Source of the DNA: Cronobacter muytjensii ATCC 51329
Lineage (GTDB): Bacteria > Pseudomonadota > Gammaproteobacteria > Enterobacterales > Enterobacteriaceae
Reading direction: 5' to 3'
NCBI RefSeq assembly: GCF_001277195.1
Contig: NZ_CP012268.1
Span: 992,001 to 1,056,000, forward strand
DNA length: 64,000 bases
The notes under the pieces are model-generated. The model was not told the DNA's origin. It made no database searches and was given only the letters and a program-made list of their open reading frames with translations. The translations under genes were made by a program, and so were the position numbers. Each line of letters begins with the position of its first letter. The stretch's first letter is position 1. Of the stretch, positions 8,965 to 17,426 are shown piece by piece.

Positions 8965-9755
8965 TGTGCCTGGCGGCGCGCTTTCAGCCTGCGCATGCGG
9001 CCTCGCACGGCGCGGTAGTCTGGCTGCACGGTTTTCTCGGCGACCAGCGTGAATGGCAGCAGGTGGCAGAGGCGTGCGCGCAGTACGATCATCTGTTTAT
9101 CGATCTGCCTGGCCACGGCGGCTCGGCGCGCTGTCTGGCGTCAGGCTTCGCGCATGTCAGCGAATTACTGACCGCGACGCTCAATAGTTACAACATACTT
9201 AATTACTGGCTGGTGGGTTATTCCCTTGGCGGGAGGATAGCGATGTTTCACGCCACGCAGGGGGAGACGCGCGGCCTGCGAGGGCTGGTGGTGGAAGGCG
9301 GGCATCCGGGATTATGTAACGCGCACGAACGCGAGGTGCGTTGGCTTGCCGACCAGCGCTGGGCACAGCGGTTGCGCACTGAACCGCTCGCCACCGTCCT
9401 GGACGCCTGGTATCGCCAGCCGGTTTTCGCCACGCTCACGGACGCGCAGCGTCAGGCGCTGATTGCGCTGCGCGCCCGCAACAATCCTGCCGCGCTTGCC
9501 GCCATGCTTGAGGCTACGTCAACGGGCCGTCAGCCGCCGCTGCATGAACCGCTGCAAGCGCTGCGCGTGCCGTTTCATTACCTGTGCGGCGAGCGTGACG
9601 CGAAGTTTCGCGCGCTCGCCGCCACGCTCCAGATCCCACTGCATCTGATTACTGGCGCAGGCCACAATGCGCACCGGGAAAACCCGCAAGCAACGGCCCG
9701 CAGCCTCAACGCGATTTTGCGAACCCCTACGGAGAACTCCCATGATTTATCCTGA
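8955..9755 (+). CDS. menH: SHCHC synthase MenH (alpha/beta hydrolase fold)
   Basis: Removes pyruvate from the MenD product to form SHCHC. It has an alpha/beta-hydrolase fold, with the nucleophile motif GYSLGG (Ser90 in this numbering), the aspartate in CGERDAKF and the histidine in GAGHNAHREN. Two starts are possible: ATG 8955, ten bases inside menD, or ATG 8964, which forms a TGATG overlap with the menD stop and gives a protein 3 aa shorter. The 3' end overlaps menB by 14 bases. It sits inside the men cluster, as expected. Confidence 0.95.
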   Translation: MRLMCLAARFQPAHAASHGAVVWLHGFLGDQREWQQVAEACAQYDHLFIDLPGHGGSARCLASGFAHVSELLTATLNSYNILNYWLVGYSLGGRIAMFHATQGETRGLRGLVVEGGHPGLCNAHEREVRWLADQRWAQRLRTEPLATVLDAWYRQPVFATLTDAQRQALIALRARNNPAALAAMLEATSTGRQPPLHEPLQALRVPFHYLCGERDAKFRALAATLQIPLHLITGAGHNAHRENPQATARSLNAILRTPTENSHDLS

Positions 9756-10599
9756 TGAAGCGATGCTTTACGCCCCCGTCGAATGGCTCGACTGCTCAGA
9801 AGGCTATACCGATATCCGCTACCAGAAATCCACCGACGGCATCGCGAAAATCACGATTAACCGCCCGCAGGTGCGCAACGCGTTTCGCCCGCTGACGGTG
9901 AAAGAGATGATCCAGGCGCTGGCCGACGCGCGCTACGACGACAACATCGGCGTCATTATCCTCACCGGCGAAGGCGAAAAAGCCTTCTGCGCAGGGGGCG
10001 ATCAGAAAGTACGCGGCGACTATGGCGGCTATCAGGACGACTCCGGCGTGCATCATCTCAACGTGCTCGACTTCCAGCGCCAGATCCGCACCTGCCCGAA
10101 ACCGGTGGTGGCGATGGTGGCGGGCTACGCGATAGGCGGCGGCCATGTGCTGCATATGATGTGCGATCTCACTATCGCGGCAGAAAATGCCATGTTCGGC
10201 CAGACCGGCCCGAAAGTCGGCTCTTTTGACGGCGGCTGGGGCGCGTCCTATATGGCGCGCATTGTCGGACAGAAAAAGGCCCGCGAAATCTGGTTCCTGT
10301 GCCGCCAGTATGACGCTCAACAGGCGCTCGATATGGGGCTGGTTAATACCGTCGTGCCGCTGGCGGAGCTGGAGCGTGAAACGGTGCGCTGGTGTCGTGA
10401 AATGCTGCAAAACAGCCCGATGGCGCTGCGCTGCCTCAAAGCGGCGCTCAACGCCGACTGCGACGGTCAGGCCGGGTTGCAGGAACTCGCGGGCAACGCC
10501 ACGATGCTTTTCTACATGACCGAAGAGGGCCAGGAAGGGCGCAACGCGTTCAACCAGAAGCGCCAGCCGGACTTCAGCAAATTCAAGCGTAATCCATAA
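9742..10599 (+). CDS. menB: 1,4-dihydroxy-2-naphthoyl-CoA synthase MenB
   Basis: Crotonase-fold enzyme that cyclises O-succinylbenzoyl-CoA, 285 aa as in E. coli. Family landmarks are FCAGGDQKVRGDYGGY near 86-102, GYAIGGGHVLH, TGPKVGSFDGGWGASY with the active-site aspartate loop, and a C-terminus ending QPDFSKFKRNP. The frame is open upstream, but the ATG at 9742 with GGAG at 9731-9734 gives the exact family start MIYPDEAMLY. The stop overlaps the menC ATG by one base (TAATG). Confidence 0.97.
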   Translation: MIYPDEAMLYAPVEWLDCSEGYTDIRYQKSTDGIAKITINRPQVRNAFRPLTVKEMIQALADARYDDNIGVIILTGEGEKAFCAGGDQKVRGDYGGYQDDSGVHHLNVLDFQRQIRTCPKPVVAMVAGYAIGGGHVLHMMCDLTIAAENAMFGQTGPKVGSFDGGWGASYMARIVGQKKAREIWFLCRQYDAQQALDMGLVNTVVPLAELERETVRWCREMLQNSPMALRCLKAALNADCDGQAGLQELAGNATMLFYMTEEGQEGRNAFNQKRQPDFSKFKRNP

Positions 10600-11564
10600 T
10601 GCGCGCGGCACAGCTTTACCGTTATCAGCTGCCGATGGATGCGGGCGTGGTGCTGCGCGAGCGGCGGCTTAAGACCCGCGATGGCCTGCTGGTGCGCCTG
10701 TCAGACGACGGGCGCGAAGGGTGGGGCGAGATAGCGCCGCTGCCGGGGTTCAGCGAAGAGACGCTGGATACCGCGCAGTCCGCTACGTGCGACTGGCTTG
10801 TGGCGTGGGAACGCGGCAACGCGCCGCCGCCGCCGGATATTGCCAGCGTCGCGTTCGGGTTGAGCTGCGCGCAGGCGGAGCTTGACGGCGCGCTGCCGCA
10901 GGCGGCGAACTATCACGTCGCGCCATTGTGCACCGGCGATCCTGATGAACTTTTCGCGCGCCTCGCCGGGCAGCGCGGCGATAAGGTTGCCAAGGTGAAA
11001 GTGGGGCTGTATGAAGCCGTACGCGACGGCATGGTAGTGAATCTGCTTCTGGAGGGCATCCCGGATTTGCGCCTGCGGCTGGATGCCAACCGCGCCTGGA
11101 CGCCGCTGAAGGCGCGCCAGTTCGCCAGATACGTTAATCCGGCGTATCGCTCGCGCATCGAATTCATCGAAGAGCCGTGCAAAACCCGCGCCGACTCGCG
11201 CGCTTTTGCCGCCGAAACCGGGATTGCCATCGCCTGGGACGAGAGCCTGCGCGAGGCGGATTTTACGTTCGCCGCCGGGCCGGGTCTGCGCGCCGTAGTG
11301 ATTAAGCCGACGTTGACCGGCAGCCTGCAAAAAGTACAACAGCAGGTGGCGCAGGCTCACGCGCTGGGCCTGACGGCGGTCATCAGTTCATCCATTGAGT
11401 CAAGCTTCGGCCTGACGCAGCTGGCGCGAATAGCCGCCTGGCTGACGCCTAAGACGATCCCTGGTCTGGACACGCTAAGCCTCATGCGCGCCCAGCTGGT
11501 TCGCCGTTGGCCTGACAGCACGCTGCCGTGCCTGTCCGTGGATGCGCTGGAGCCGCTGCTGTGA
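10599..11564 (+). CDS. menC: o-Succinylbenzoate synthase MenC
   Basis: Enolase-superfamily dehydratase converting SHCHC to o-succinylbenzoate, 321 aa. The superfamily residues are visible in order: catalytic lysine in KVKVG near 130-134, metal ligands in RLDANRAW, FIEEPC and AWDES, and the second lysine in VVIKPT. It starts at an ATG fused to the menB stop (TAATG) and ends with a GTGA overlap with menE, so translation of menB-menC-menE is coupled. Confidence 0.96.
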   Translation: MRAAQLYRYQLPMDAGVVLRERRLKTRDGLLVRLSDDGREGWGEIAPLPGFSEETLDTAQSATCDWLVAWERGNAPPPPDIASVAFGLSCAQAELDGALPQAANYHVAPLCTGDPDELFARLAGQRGDKVAKVKVGLYEAVRDGMVVNLLLEGIPDLRLRLDANRAWTPLKARQFARYVNPAYRSRIEFIEEPCKTRADSRAFAAETGIAIAWDESLREADFTFAAGPGLRAVVIKPTLTGSLQKVQQQVAQAHALGLTAVISSSIESSFGLTQLARIAAWLTPKTIPGLDTLSLMRAQLVRRWPDSTLPCLSVDALEPLL

Positions 11565-12952
11565 CCTTTAGCGACTGGCCCTGGCGGCACTGGCGGCAGC
11601 GGAGAGCGGACGCGCAGGCGCTGCGCCTGAACGCGTGGCGGCTAAGCTGGCGTGAACTCTGCGCGCGTATCGATGCGCAGGCTGCGGGGCTTCACGCCCA
11701 GGGCGTTCGCGAAGGCGACGGCGTGCTGCTGCGCGCTAATAATCAGCCCGACGCTTTGCTGGCGTGGCTTGCTCTCTTGCAGTGCGGCGCGCGCGTCCTG
11801 CCGCTGAATCCGCAACTGCCTGCGCCTTTGCTGGCTGAACTGCTGCCCACGCTGAGCCTGCGCCATGCGCTGGTGCTGAACGGCGGCGAGCTGCCGGTGC
11901 GGCTTAATCCTCTGTCGTTGCAGCCAGGACTGGGCGAACACGCGGCGCCCTGGCACGACCGTCGTCTCGCTTCCATGACGCTGACCTCGGGGTCGACGGG
12001 GCTGCCGAAAGCGGCAGTGCATACTTTTCACGCGCATCTTGCCAGCGCGGAAGGGGTACTCGCGACGATCCCTTTTGCCCCGCAGGACGACTGGCTGCTC
12101 TCGCTGCCGCTGTTTCACGTTTCCGGCCAGGGCATTCTCTGGCGCTGGCTCTCTGCTGGCGCAAGCCTGACGGTACGCGACAAGCAGCCGCTGGATCAGG
12201 CCTTACGCGGCTGCACGCATGCCTCCCTGGTGCCGACCCAGCTCTGGCGTCTGCTCAATAGTGGTGTTGACGTGTCGCTCAGGGCGGTGCTGCTGGGCGG
12301 CGCGGCGATCCCGGTTGAACTCACCGAACAGGCCCGCCAGCGCGGTATCCGCTGCTGGTGCGGCTACGGACTGACCGAGTTTGCCTCCACGGTATGCGCC
12401 AAAGAGGCGGATGGCCTCGCGGATGTCGGGCGGCCTCTGCCGGGGCGCGAGCTGCAAATAGTCGAGGGTGAAGTCTGGCTGCGCGCGGACAGCATGGCCG
12501 CAGGTTACTGGCGCGACGGAAAAATGATCCCGCTGACCAATGACCAGGGGTGGTTCGCCACCCGCGATTGCGGTCGCATCGACGACGGCAGGCTGACTCT
12601 GCTTGGAAGAAAAGACAACCTCTTTTTTTGCGGCGCAGAAGGTGTTCAGCCGGAGGAAGTGGAGCGGGTTATCAGCGCGCATCCGTCGGTTGAGCAAGTG
12701 TTTATTGTGCCGCAGGATGATGCGGAGTATGGCCAGCGCCCGGTGGCGGTCGTGGAGTGTGGCGAAGCGTGCGACCCGTCCATGCTGGCCGGCTGGTGCG
12801 CCGATAAACTGGCGCGATTTCAGCAGCCGGTGCGCTGGCTGCGGCTGCCTGAGACGCTGAAAACCGGCGGCATTAAAATTTCCCGCCGGGCGCTACGTGA
12901 CTGGGTAAACCAGCAGGCCGTTACTGAGTCAGGTACGCTGGACGTTCAGTAA
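11561..12952 (+). CDS. menE: o-Succinylbenzoate-CoA ligase MenE
   Basis: AMP-forming ligase that activates o-succinylbenzoate with CoA, 463 aa. Adenylating-enzyme motifs are in place: SMTLTSGSTGLPKAAVH (phosphate loop), CGYGLTEFAS, the TRD motif after GWFA, and GGIKISR with the C-terminal catalytic lysine. The frame extends upstream, but the GTG at 11561, overlapping the menC stop as GTGA, gives V-TFSDWPWRHW, which aligns with the E. coli start. The last 24 bases overlap the convergent DUF2238 gene. Confidence 0.95.
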   Translation: MTFSDWPWRHWRQRRADAQALRLNAWRLSWRELCARIDAQAAGLHAQGVREGDGVLLRANNQPDALLAWLALLQCGARVLPLNPQLPAPLLAELLPTLSLRHALVLNGGELPVRLNPLSLQPGLGEHAAPWHDRRLASMTLTSGSTGLPKAAVHTFHAHLASAEGVLATIPFAPQDDWLLSLPLFHVSGQGILWRWLSAGASLTVRDKQPLDQALRGCTHASLVPTQLWRLLNSGVDVSLRAVLLGGAAIPVELTEQARQRGIRCWCGYGLTEFASTVCAKEADGLADVGRPLPGRELQIVEGEVWLRADSMAAGYWRDGKMIPLTNDQGWFATRDCGRIDDGRLTLLGRKDNLFFCGAEGVQPEEVERVISAHPSVEQVFIVPQDDAEYGQRPVAVVECGEACDPSMLAGWCADKLARFQQPVRWLRLPETLKTGGIKISRRALRDWVNQQAVTESGTLDVQ

Positions 12953-13552
12953 CTGCTTCGTATGCCAGCGGCCCAGCGCGAAAACCGTGGTCAGCGCGCC
13001 GAGCAAGGCGCAAAACATATCCGACTGGGTATCCCACGGGTCGCCCTGGGTGCCGAGAAAGTCATCCGCGCCTTGTCCCAGCGCCAGCGCCGACCACCAT
13101 TCGATTAACTCGTAAACCGCGCTAATCGCCAGCGCAATACAGCAGACCACGAAGGCGAGCATTTTACGCCCGTGAACGTAGCCGCCGCGCAGCAAAATTT
13201 CCCGCGCCGCAAGCGCTGGCACCAGCCCCTGAAAAAAATGTCCCAGCTTGTCGTACGGGTTGCGGCTCAAATCCAGCCACGCCTGAACGTCAAAACCGAC
13301 AGGCACTTTCGCGTAGGTGTACATACCGCCGACCATCAAAATGATGGCATGGAAGAAAATCAGCACATAAAGCAGCGGCGTTAACGGATAGCGCGCGTGC
13401 GTCGCCAGCAAAAGCGGAACGATGATAATGACCGGCGTCACTTCCATCAGCCAGGTGAGTTTGTCGCCTGCGCTGATACCGGTGTAAACAAGGGTGAGGA
13501 GCAGCGCCAGCGCTGCGACGATTAACCCCGAACGGGATGATGCGGCGGTCAT
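12929..13552 (-). CDS. DUF2238 inner-membrane protein (YjdF-like)
   Basis: Integral membrane protein of about 207 aa with roughly six hydrophobic helices. It carries conserved polar motifs of the DUF2238/YjdF family: LLYVLIFFHAIILMVGGMYTY, YDKLGHFFQGLVPALAAREI and ELIEWWSALALGQGADDFLG, then GDPWDTQSDM. Function is unknown for the family. An ATG at 13618 would add 22 residues but touches a strong GC hairpin (13619-13646) that would hide its ribosome site, so ATG 13552 is preferred. Its 3' end overlaps menE in antisense by 24 bases, which is unusual between convergent genes. Confidence 0.85.
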   Translation of the reverse strand: MTAASSRSGLIVAALALLLTLVYTGISAGDKLTWLMEVTPVIIIVPLLLATHARYPLTPLLYVLIFFHAIILMVGGMYTYAKVPVGFDVQAWLDLSRNPYDKLGHFFQGLVPALAAREILLRGGYVHGRKMLAFVVCCIALAISAVYELIEWWSALALGQGADDFLGTQGDPWDTQSDMFCALLGALTTVFALGRWHTKQLLNVQRT

Positions 13553-13618
13553 AACGGTAACCAGAAAGTGAAAACGATAACTATCAGGCAGATGCGGCAA
13601 AAATACAATCTCTGCCAT

Positions 13619-13646
13619 CGCGGGCGGCGGTAGGTTGCCGCCCGCG
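13619..13646. other. Perfect GC-rich hairpin between tctA and the DUF2238 gene
   Basis: CGCGGGCGGC and GCCGCCCGCG form a perfect 10-bp stem around an 8-base loop. It lies just after the tctA stop and lacks an immediate T run, so it may stabilise the tctCBA mRNA 3' end or act as a weak terminator. Confidence 0.6.
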
Positions 13647-13656
13647 AGGTATTACA

Positions 13657-15174
13657 TCAGGAGGGAAGATCGGTCTGTGTTTTTAGCTGGCGTCTGCGCA
13701 GTCGCTTCACGACCGGCGGGACGGCAATTACCAGTATCGCCATCATCAGCAGGGTTTTGGTCACGCCGCTCTGCCAGAGGATCCCCAGCTCGCCGTTGCT
13801 TATCGAGAGCGCGCGTCGCAGGTTCTGCTCCAGCATCTCGCCCAGCACGAAGCCCAGAATGAGCGGCGACATCGGGAAGTGCATTTTGCGCAGAATATAG
13901 CCCAGCACGCCGAGGGCCACCATCAGCAGCAGATCGAAGGTGGTGCTGTGCACCGCGTACACGCCTACCGCCGAGACCGCCGCAATGGCGGGCACCAGGA
14001 ACCACAGCGGAATCGTCAGCATGCGGGTGAACAGGCCGATCAGCGGGATGTTCATGATAAGCAGCATGACGTTTGCGATAAGCAGCGCGGCGATAAGCCC
14101 CCAGACGATATCCGGCTGTTCGGTAAACATCGCCGGCCCCGGCGTGATGTTATAGAGCGTCAGCGCGCCCATCATCACCGCCGTGGTGCCGGAGCCCGGC
14201 ACGCCCAGCGTCAGCATCGGGATAAACGAGCCGCAGGCCGAGGCGTTGTTCGCCGCCTCCGGCGCCGCCACGCCGCGAATATCGCCCTTACCAAATGAAC
14301 CGTCTTTATCGCCGAGTTTTTTCTCGGTCATATAAGTGATGGCGCTCGCGATCGTCGCGCCTGCGCCGGGCAGAATGCCGACAAAAAAGCCGATCACGGA
14401 CGAGCGCAGCGTCGCGCCGGTACAGGCGGCGGCCTCTTTGGCGTTAAACAGCATACGCCCGGTTTTACGTACCAGCGTCTGGCCGCTGCTGGTGCTCTCC
14501 AGCATCAGCAGGATCTCGGACACCGAGAACAGGCCAATCACCACCACGATAAACTGCACGCCGTCCGAGAGATGCACGCTGTCAAAGGTGAAGCGGTAGA
14601 CGCCGGTATTGGCGTCAACGCCCACCGTCGCAAGACCGAGACCAATCAGCGCCGCCAGGAACGATTTCAGTGGGTTTTGCGCCATCATGCTGCCGAGACA
14701 GGCGATAGCGAACACCATCAGCGCGAAATATTCCGCCGGGCCGAACGCCAGCGACCACTCGGCGAGCACCGGCGCGAACAGAATAATGCCGAAAATCGCG
14801 ATGAAGGAGCCCACAAACGAGCTGACCGCGGAGATTGACAGCGCCACGCCGCCGCGTCCCTGCTGCGCCATCGGATAACCATCCAGCGCGGTCATGATCG
14901 CGGCGGCGTCCCCTGGCACGTTGAGCAGAATCGACGAGATACGCCCGCCATATTCACAGCCGATGTAAACGGTCGCGAGCAGGATCAGCGCCGACTCCGC
15001 CGGCAGATGAATGGCGAAAGCCAGCGGCAGCAAAATAGCGACGCCGTTAATCGGCCCGAGGCCCGGCAGCAGCCCGACAATGGTACCGACAAAGCAGCCG
15101 ATAAGCGCGATCAGCAGATTGGTGGGCGTCAGCGCGACGGCGAAGCCCTGTGAAAGATAAAGCCAGGTATCCAT
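13657..15174 (-). CDS. tctA: Tripartite tricarboxylate transporter, large permease TctA
   Basis: 505-aa large membrane subunit of a TctCBA secondary transporter for citrate-type tricarboxylates. It has about 11-12 hydrophobic helices and the TctA signature glycine/proline loop GLLPGLGPINGVAILLPLAF near residues 36-55, repeated in the second half as GILPGAGATIASAITY. Another marker is EYGGRISSILLNVPGD. It is the third gene of tctC-tctB-tctA, 11 bases after tctB. The predicted inducer system, tctDE, lies divergently next to tctC. Confidence 0.95.
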   Translation of the reverse strand: MDTWLYLSQGFAVALTPTNLLIALIGCFVGTIVGLLPGLGPINGVAILLPLAFAIHLPAESALILLATVYIGCEYGGRISSILLNVPGDAAAIMTALDGYPMAQQGRGGVALSISAVSSFVGSFIAIFGIILFAPVLAEWSLAFGPAEYFALMVFAIACLGSMMAQNPLKSFLAALIGLGLATVGVDANTGVYRFTFDSVHLSDGVQFIVVVIGLFSVSEILLMLESTSSGQTLVRKTGRMLFNAKEAAACTGATLRSSVIGFFVGILPGAGATIASAITYMTEKKLGDKDGSFGKGDIRGVAAPEAANNASACGSFIPMLTLGVPGSGTTAVMMGALTLYNITPGPAMFTEQPDIVWGLIAALLIANVMLLIMNIPLIGLFTRMLTIPLWFLVPAIAAVSAVGVYAVHSTTFDLLLMVALGVLGYILRKMHFPMSPLILGFVLGEMLEQNLRRALSISNGELGILWQSGVTKTLLMMAILVIAVPPVVKRLRRRQLKTQTDLPS

Positions 15175-15185
15175 AAAAGCCCCCG

Positions 15186-15620
15186 TTAATTAAGCCAGGC
15201 CCCGAGAGGCAGCGTCACGTCAAGCAGCCTGTCAAAAGCGAACCAGAGCGCGCCGCCCATCACCACGCCGGAGGCCAGTGCCGCCGGAAGCCGCGCGCCG
15301 AACAGCATGCCTATCACCGCCGTCAGCAGCGCGGTTGCGAGCGGAAAACCCAGCCACTCAAAGCCCCAGGCATACAGCAGCAGGATAATGACCATCGCCA
15401 CCAGTCGTTGCAGCACGGCGTTATGCGGCCACTCCACCACATCGGGGCGGCGCAACAGCAGCAGCGCCGAACAGAGCAGCATCAGGGCGATAATGCCCAC
15501 CGGAAACGGGCGCGGCCCGACCGGTTCATAGGCGTACTCGCTGTGGATCTGCCAGGCGACAAACAGCCCACCTACGCAAAGCAGCAGCCAGATCCCGGCA
15601 AAAATACGATCGCTCATCAC
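15186..15620 (-). CDS. tctB: Tripartite tricarboxylate transporter, small permease TctB
   Basis: 144-aa small integral membrane subunit with four predicted helices, the size and hydropathy expected of TctB. The family is poorly conserved; the YEPVGPRPFPVGIIALMLL segment after helix 1 is its recognisable motif. It lies 11 bases after tctC and 11 before tctA. Identification rests on both sequence and this canonical order. Confidence 0.93.
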   Translation of the reverse strand: MMSDRIFAGIWLLLCVGGLFVAWQIHSEYAYEPVGPRPFPVGIIALMLLCSALLLLRRPDVVEWPHNAVLQRLVAMVIILLLYAWGFEWLGFPLATALLTAVIGMLFGARLPAALASGVVMGGALWFAFDRLLDVTLPLGAWLN

Positions 15621-15631
15621 AGCCTCCTTCG

Positions 15632-16612
15632 CTATTTCGCAAGGCCAAAGGCTTTGGCTTTTTCGCGATAGTCGTTGACCTGGTTTTTCACATATTCATC
15701 CAGCGCTTTGCCCGTCATGTTGAACTCAAACAGGCCGCGCAGGTCGCGCTGCTTTTTGAATTCTTCAGTTTGCTGGAGTTTTTCGAAGGCCTGCACCCAC
15801 CACTGATAATCAGCGTCGCTGACTTTCGGGCCGACGTAGAAACCGCGAATAATGGGCCACACCAGGTCGTAGCCTTGCTCTTTGGCCGTCGGCACCTGGG
15901 CGAGCTGGCCCGGCAGACGTTCATTGGCGAAGACTGCCAGCACGCGCAGTTTATTGCCGGTAAGGTAGGGCACCATTTCGCTCAGATCGCCCGACACCGC
16001 CTGTACGTGGTGCCCCATCAGCGCGGTCACCGGCTCGCCGCCGCCTTCAAACGCCACGTAGCGCATTTTGTGCGGATCCACGCCTGCCTTCTGGGCCAGC
16101 AGCGCGGTTTTCATCCAGTCCTGGCTGCCGATGGACGCGCCCGCGCCAAACACGACGCTGTTGGGATCTTTCTCCAGCGCTTTCATCAGGTCGCCGAGCG
16201 TTTTCCAGGGCGAGTCGGCGCGCACCGCAATCATCCCGTAGTCGGTGCCGACGCTTGCGAGCCAGCGTACGTCGTCAACGTTGTAACGGCCAAATTTGCC
16301 CTGCGAAAGGTTCAGCAGCGAGCCGCCGGAGAAGGCCACCACCGTGCCCGGCTCACCGGGGCGCTGGGCGACGATAGCGTTATAAGCTACCGCACCGACG
16401 CCGCCGGGCATGTAAGTGACGCGCATCGGTTTTTCCAGCGCGCCGGTCTCCTGCAGGCTCACCTGAATGAGTTTGCAGGTTAAATCAAACCCGCCGCCGG
16501 GCTTCGCGGGCGCGATACATTCCGGGCGCGACGGGGCTTCTGCGGCGTGCGCAGGGGCAAAGGTGAAAGCCAGAGACGTTGCTAACAGGGTAGAGAGAAG
16601 CGATGTTTTCAT
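15632..16612 (-). CDS. tctC: Tricarboxylate-binding periplasmic protein TctC
   Basis: Periplasmic receptor of the TctCBA transporter, 326 aa from the chosen start. A signal peptide MKTSLLSTLLATSLAFTFAP with AHA cleavage is followed by the Bug/TctC fold motif CIAPAKPGGGFDLTC, which binds carboxylates, and later by VFGAGASIGSQDW. Three in-frame ATGs are clustered (16624, 16618, 16612); only the ATG at 16612 has a well-spaced AGGA upstream. It is the first gene of tctCBA, divergent from tctD. Confidence 0.95.
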   Translation of the reverse strand: MKTSLLSTLLATSLAFTFAPAHAAEAPSRPECIAPAKPGGGFDLTCKLIQVSLQETGALEKPMRVTYMPGGVGAVAYNAIVAQRPGEPGTVVAFSGGSLLNLSQGKFGRYNVDDVRWLASVGTDYGMIAVRADSPWKTLGDLMKALEKDPNSVVFGAGASIGSQDWMKTALLAQKAGVDPHKMRYVAFEGGGEPVTALMGHHVQAVSGDLSEMVPYLTGNKLRVLAVFANERLPGQLAQVPTAKEQGYDLVWPIIRGFYVGPKVSDADYQWWVQAFEKLQQTEEFKKQRDLRGLFEFNMTGKALDEYVKNQVNDYREKAKAFGLAK

Positions 16613-16745
16613 TTTCATCCTCATGCATGACTGCCGTGATGTTTCTGATTATGTGAACTGCTTTGTAGCGTGTCGGTTGCATGATTGTTAAAACTAAAGC
16701 CTTTCAGTTTCCTTTCATCGCGACAGAAACTTTACTGGATGTGAC
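16613..16745. promoter_or_regulatory. Divergent tctC/tctD control region with inverted repeat
   Basis: The 130-base gap between tctC (-) and tctD (+) must hold both promoters. It contains an exact inverted repeat AGTTTC (16706-16711) and GAAACT (16726-16731), with half-sites 20 bases apart. That spacing suits an OmpR-family dimer such as TctD. Operator assignment is an inference. Confidence 0.5.
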
Positions 16746-17426
16746 ATGCGTCTCTTACTTGCCGAAGATAACCGTGAGCTGGCTCACTGGCTGGAGAAAG
16801 CGCTGACGAATACCGGCTTTGCCGTGGATTGCGTTGGCGACGGGCTGGCGGCGGACCATCTGCTGCAAAATGAAAATTACGCCGTGGCGGTGCTGGATAT
16901 CGAAATGCCGCGTCTGAGCGGGCTGGAGGTGCTGGCCCGCCTGCGCCGCCGCGGCCAGGCGGTGCCGGTGCTGCTGCTCACCGCCCACGCAAGCGTGGCC
17001 GACCGGGTAAAAGGGCTTAACGAAGGCGCGGACGACTATTTGCCGAAGCCCTTTGATCTGAGCGAACTGGAGGCGCGGTTGCGCGCGCTGGTGCGACGCA
17101 GCGAAGGACAGGTGCAGGAGGCGCAGCGCTTAGGCGAGCTGATATTCCACGACGCGGGCTATTTTGAGTTACAGGGCAAGCCGCTGGCGCTGACGCCGCG
17201 CGAGCATGCGCTGCTCACCGTGCTGATGTTCCGTCGCCGTCGTCCGGTGTCGCGCCAGCAACTCTTCGAACAGGTGTTCAGCCTGAGCGACGACGTCAGC
17301 CCTGAGAGTATTGAGATTTATATTCACCGGCTGCGCAAAAAGCTGCTGGCGAGCAACGTACAAATCACCACGCTGCGCGGGCTGGGCTATGTGCTGGAGT
17401 GCAGCGATGAGCTGGTTGCGCCCTGA
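16746..17426 (+). CDS. tctD: Response regulator TctD (OmpR family)
   Basis: 226-aa two-component response regulator. The receiver domain occupies residues 1-115, with acidic residues E7-D8, phospho-acceptor Asp51 (VAVLDIEMP) and Lys101 (YLPKPF). A winged-helix DNA-binding domain follows (LTPREHALLTVLMFRRRRPV..., ending ITTLRGLGYVLE). It overlaps tctE by 20 bases. Its position next to tctCBA and its similarity to Salmonella TctD indicate control of tricarboxylate uptake. Confidence 0.95.
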   Translation: MRLLLAEDNRELAHWLEKALTNTGFAVDCVGDGLAADHLLQNENYAVAVLDIEMPRLSGLEVLARLRRRGQAVPVLLLTAHASVADRVKGLNEGADDYLPKPFDLSELEARLRALVRRSEGQVQEAQRLGELIFHDAGYFELQGKPLALTPREHALLTVLMFRRRRPVSRQQLFEQVFSLSDDVSPESIEIYIHRLRKKLLASNVQITTLRGLGYVLECSDELVAP

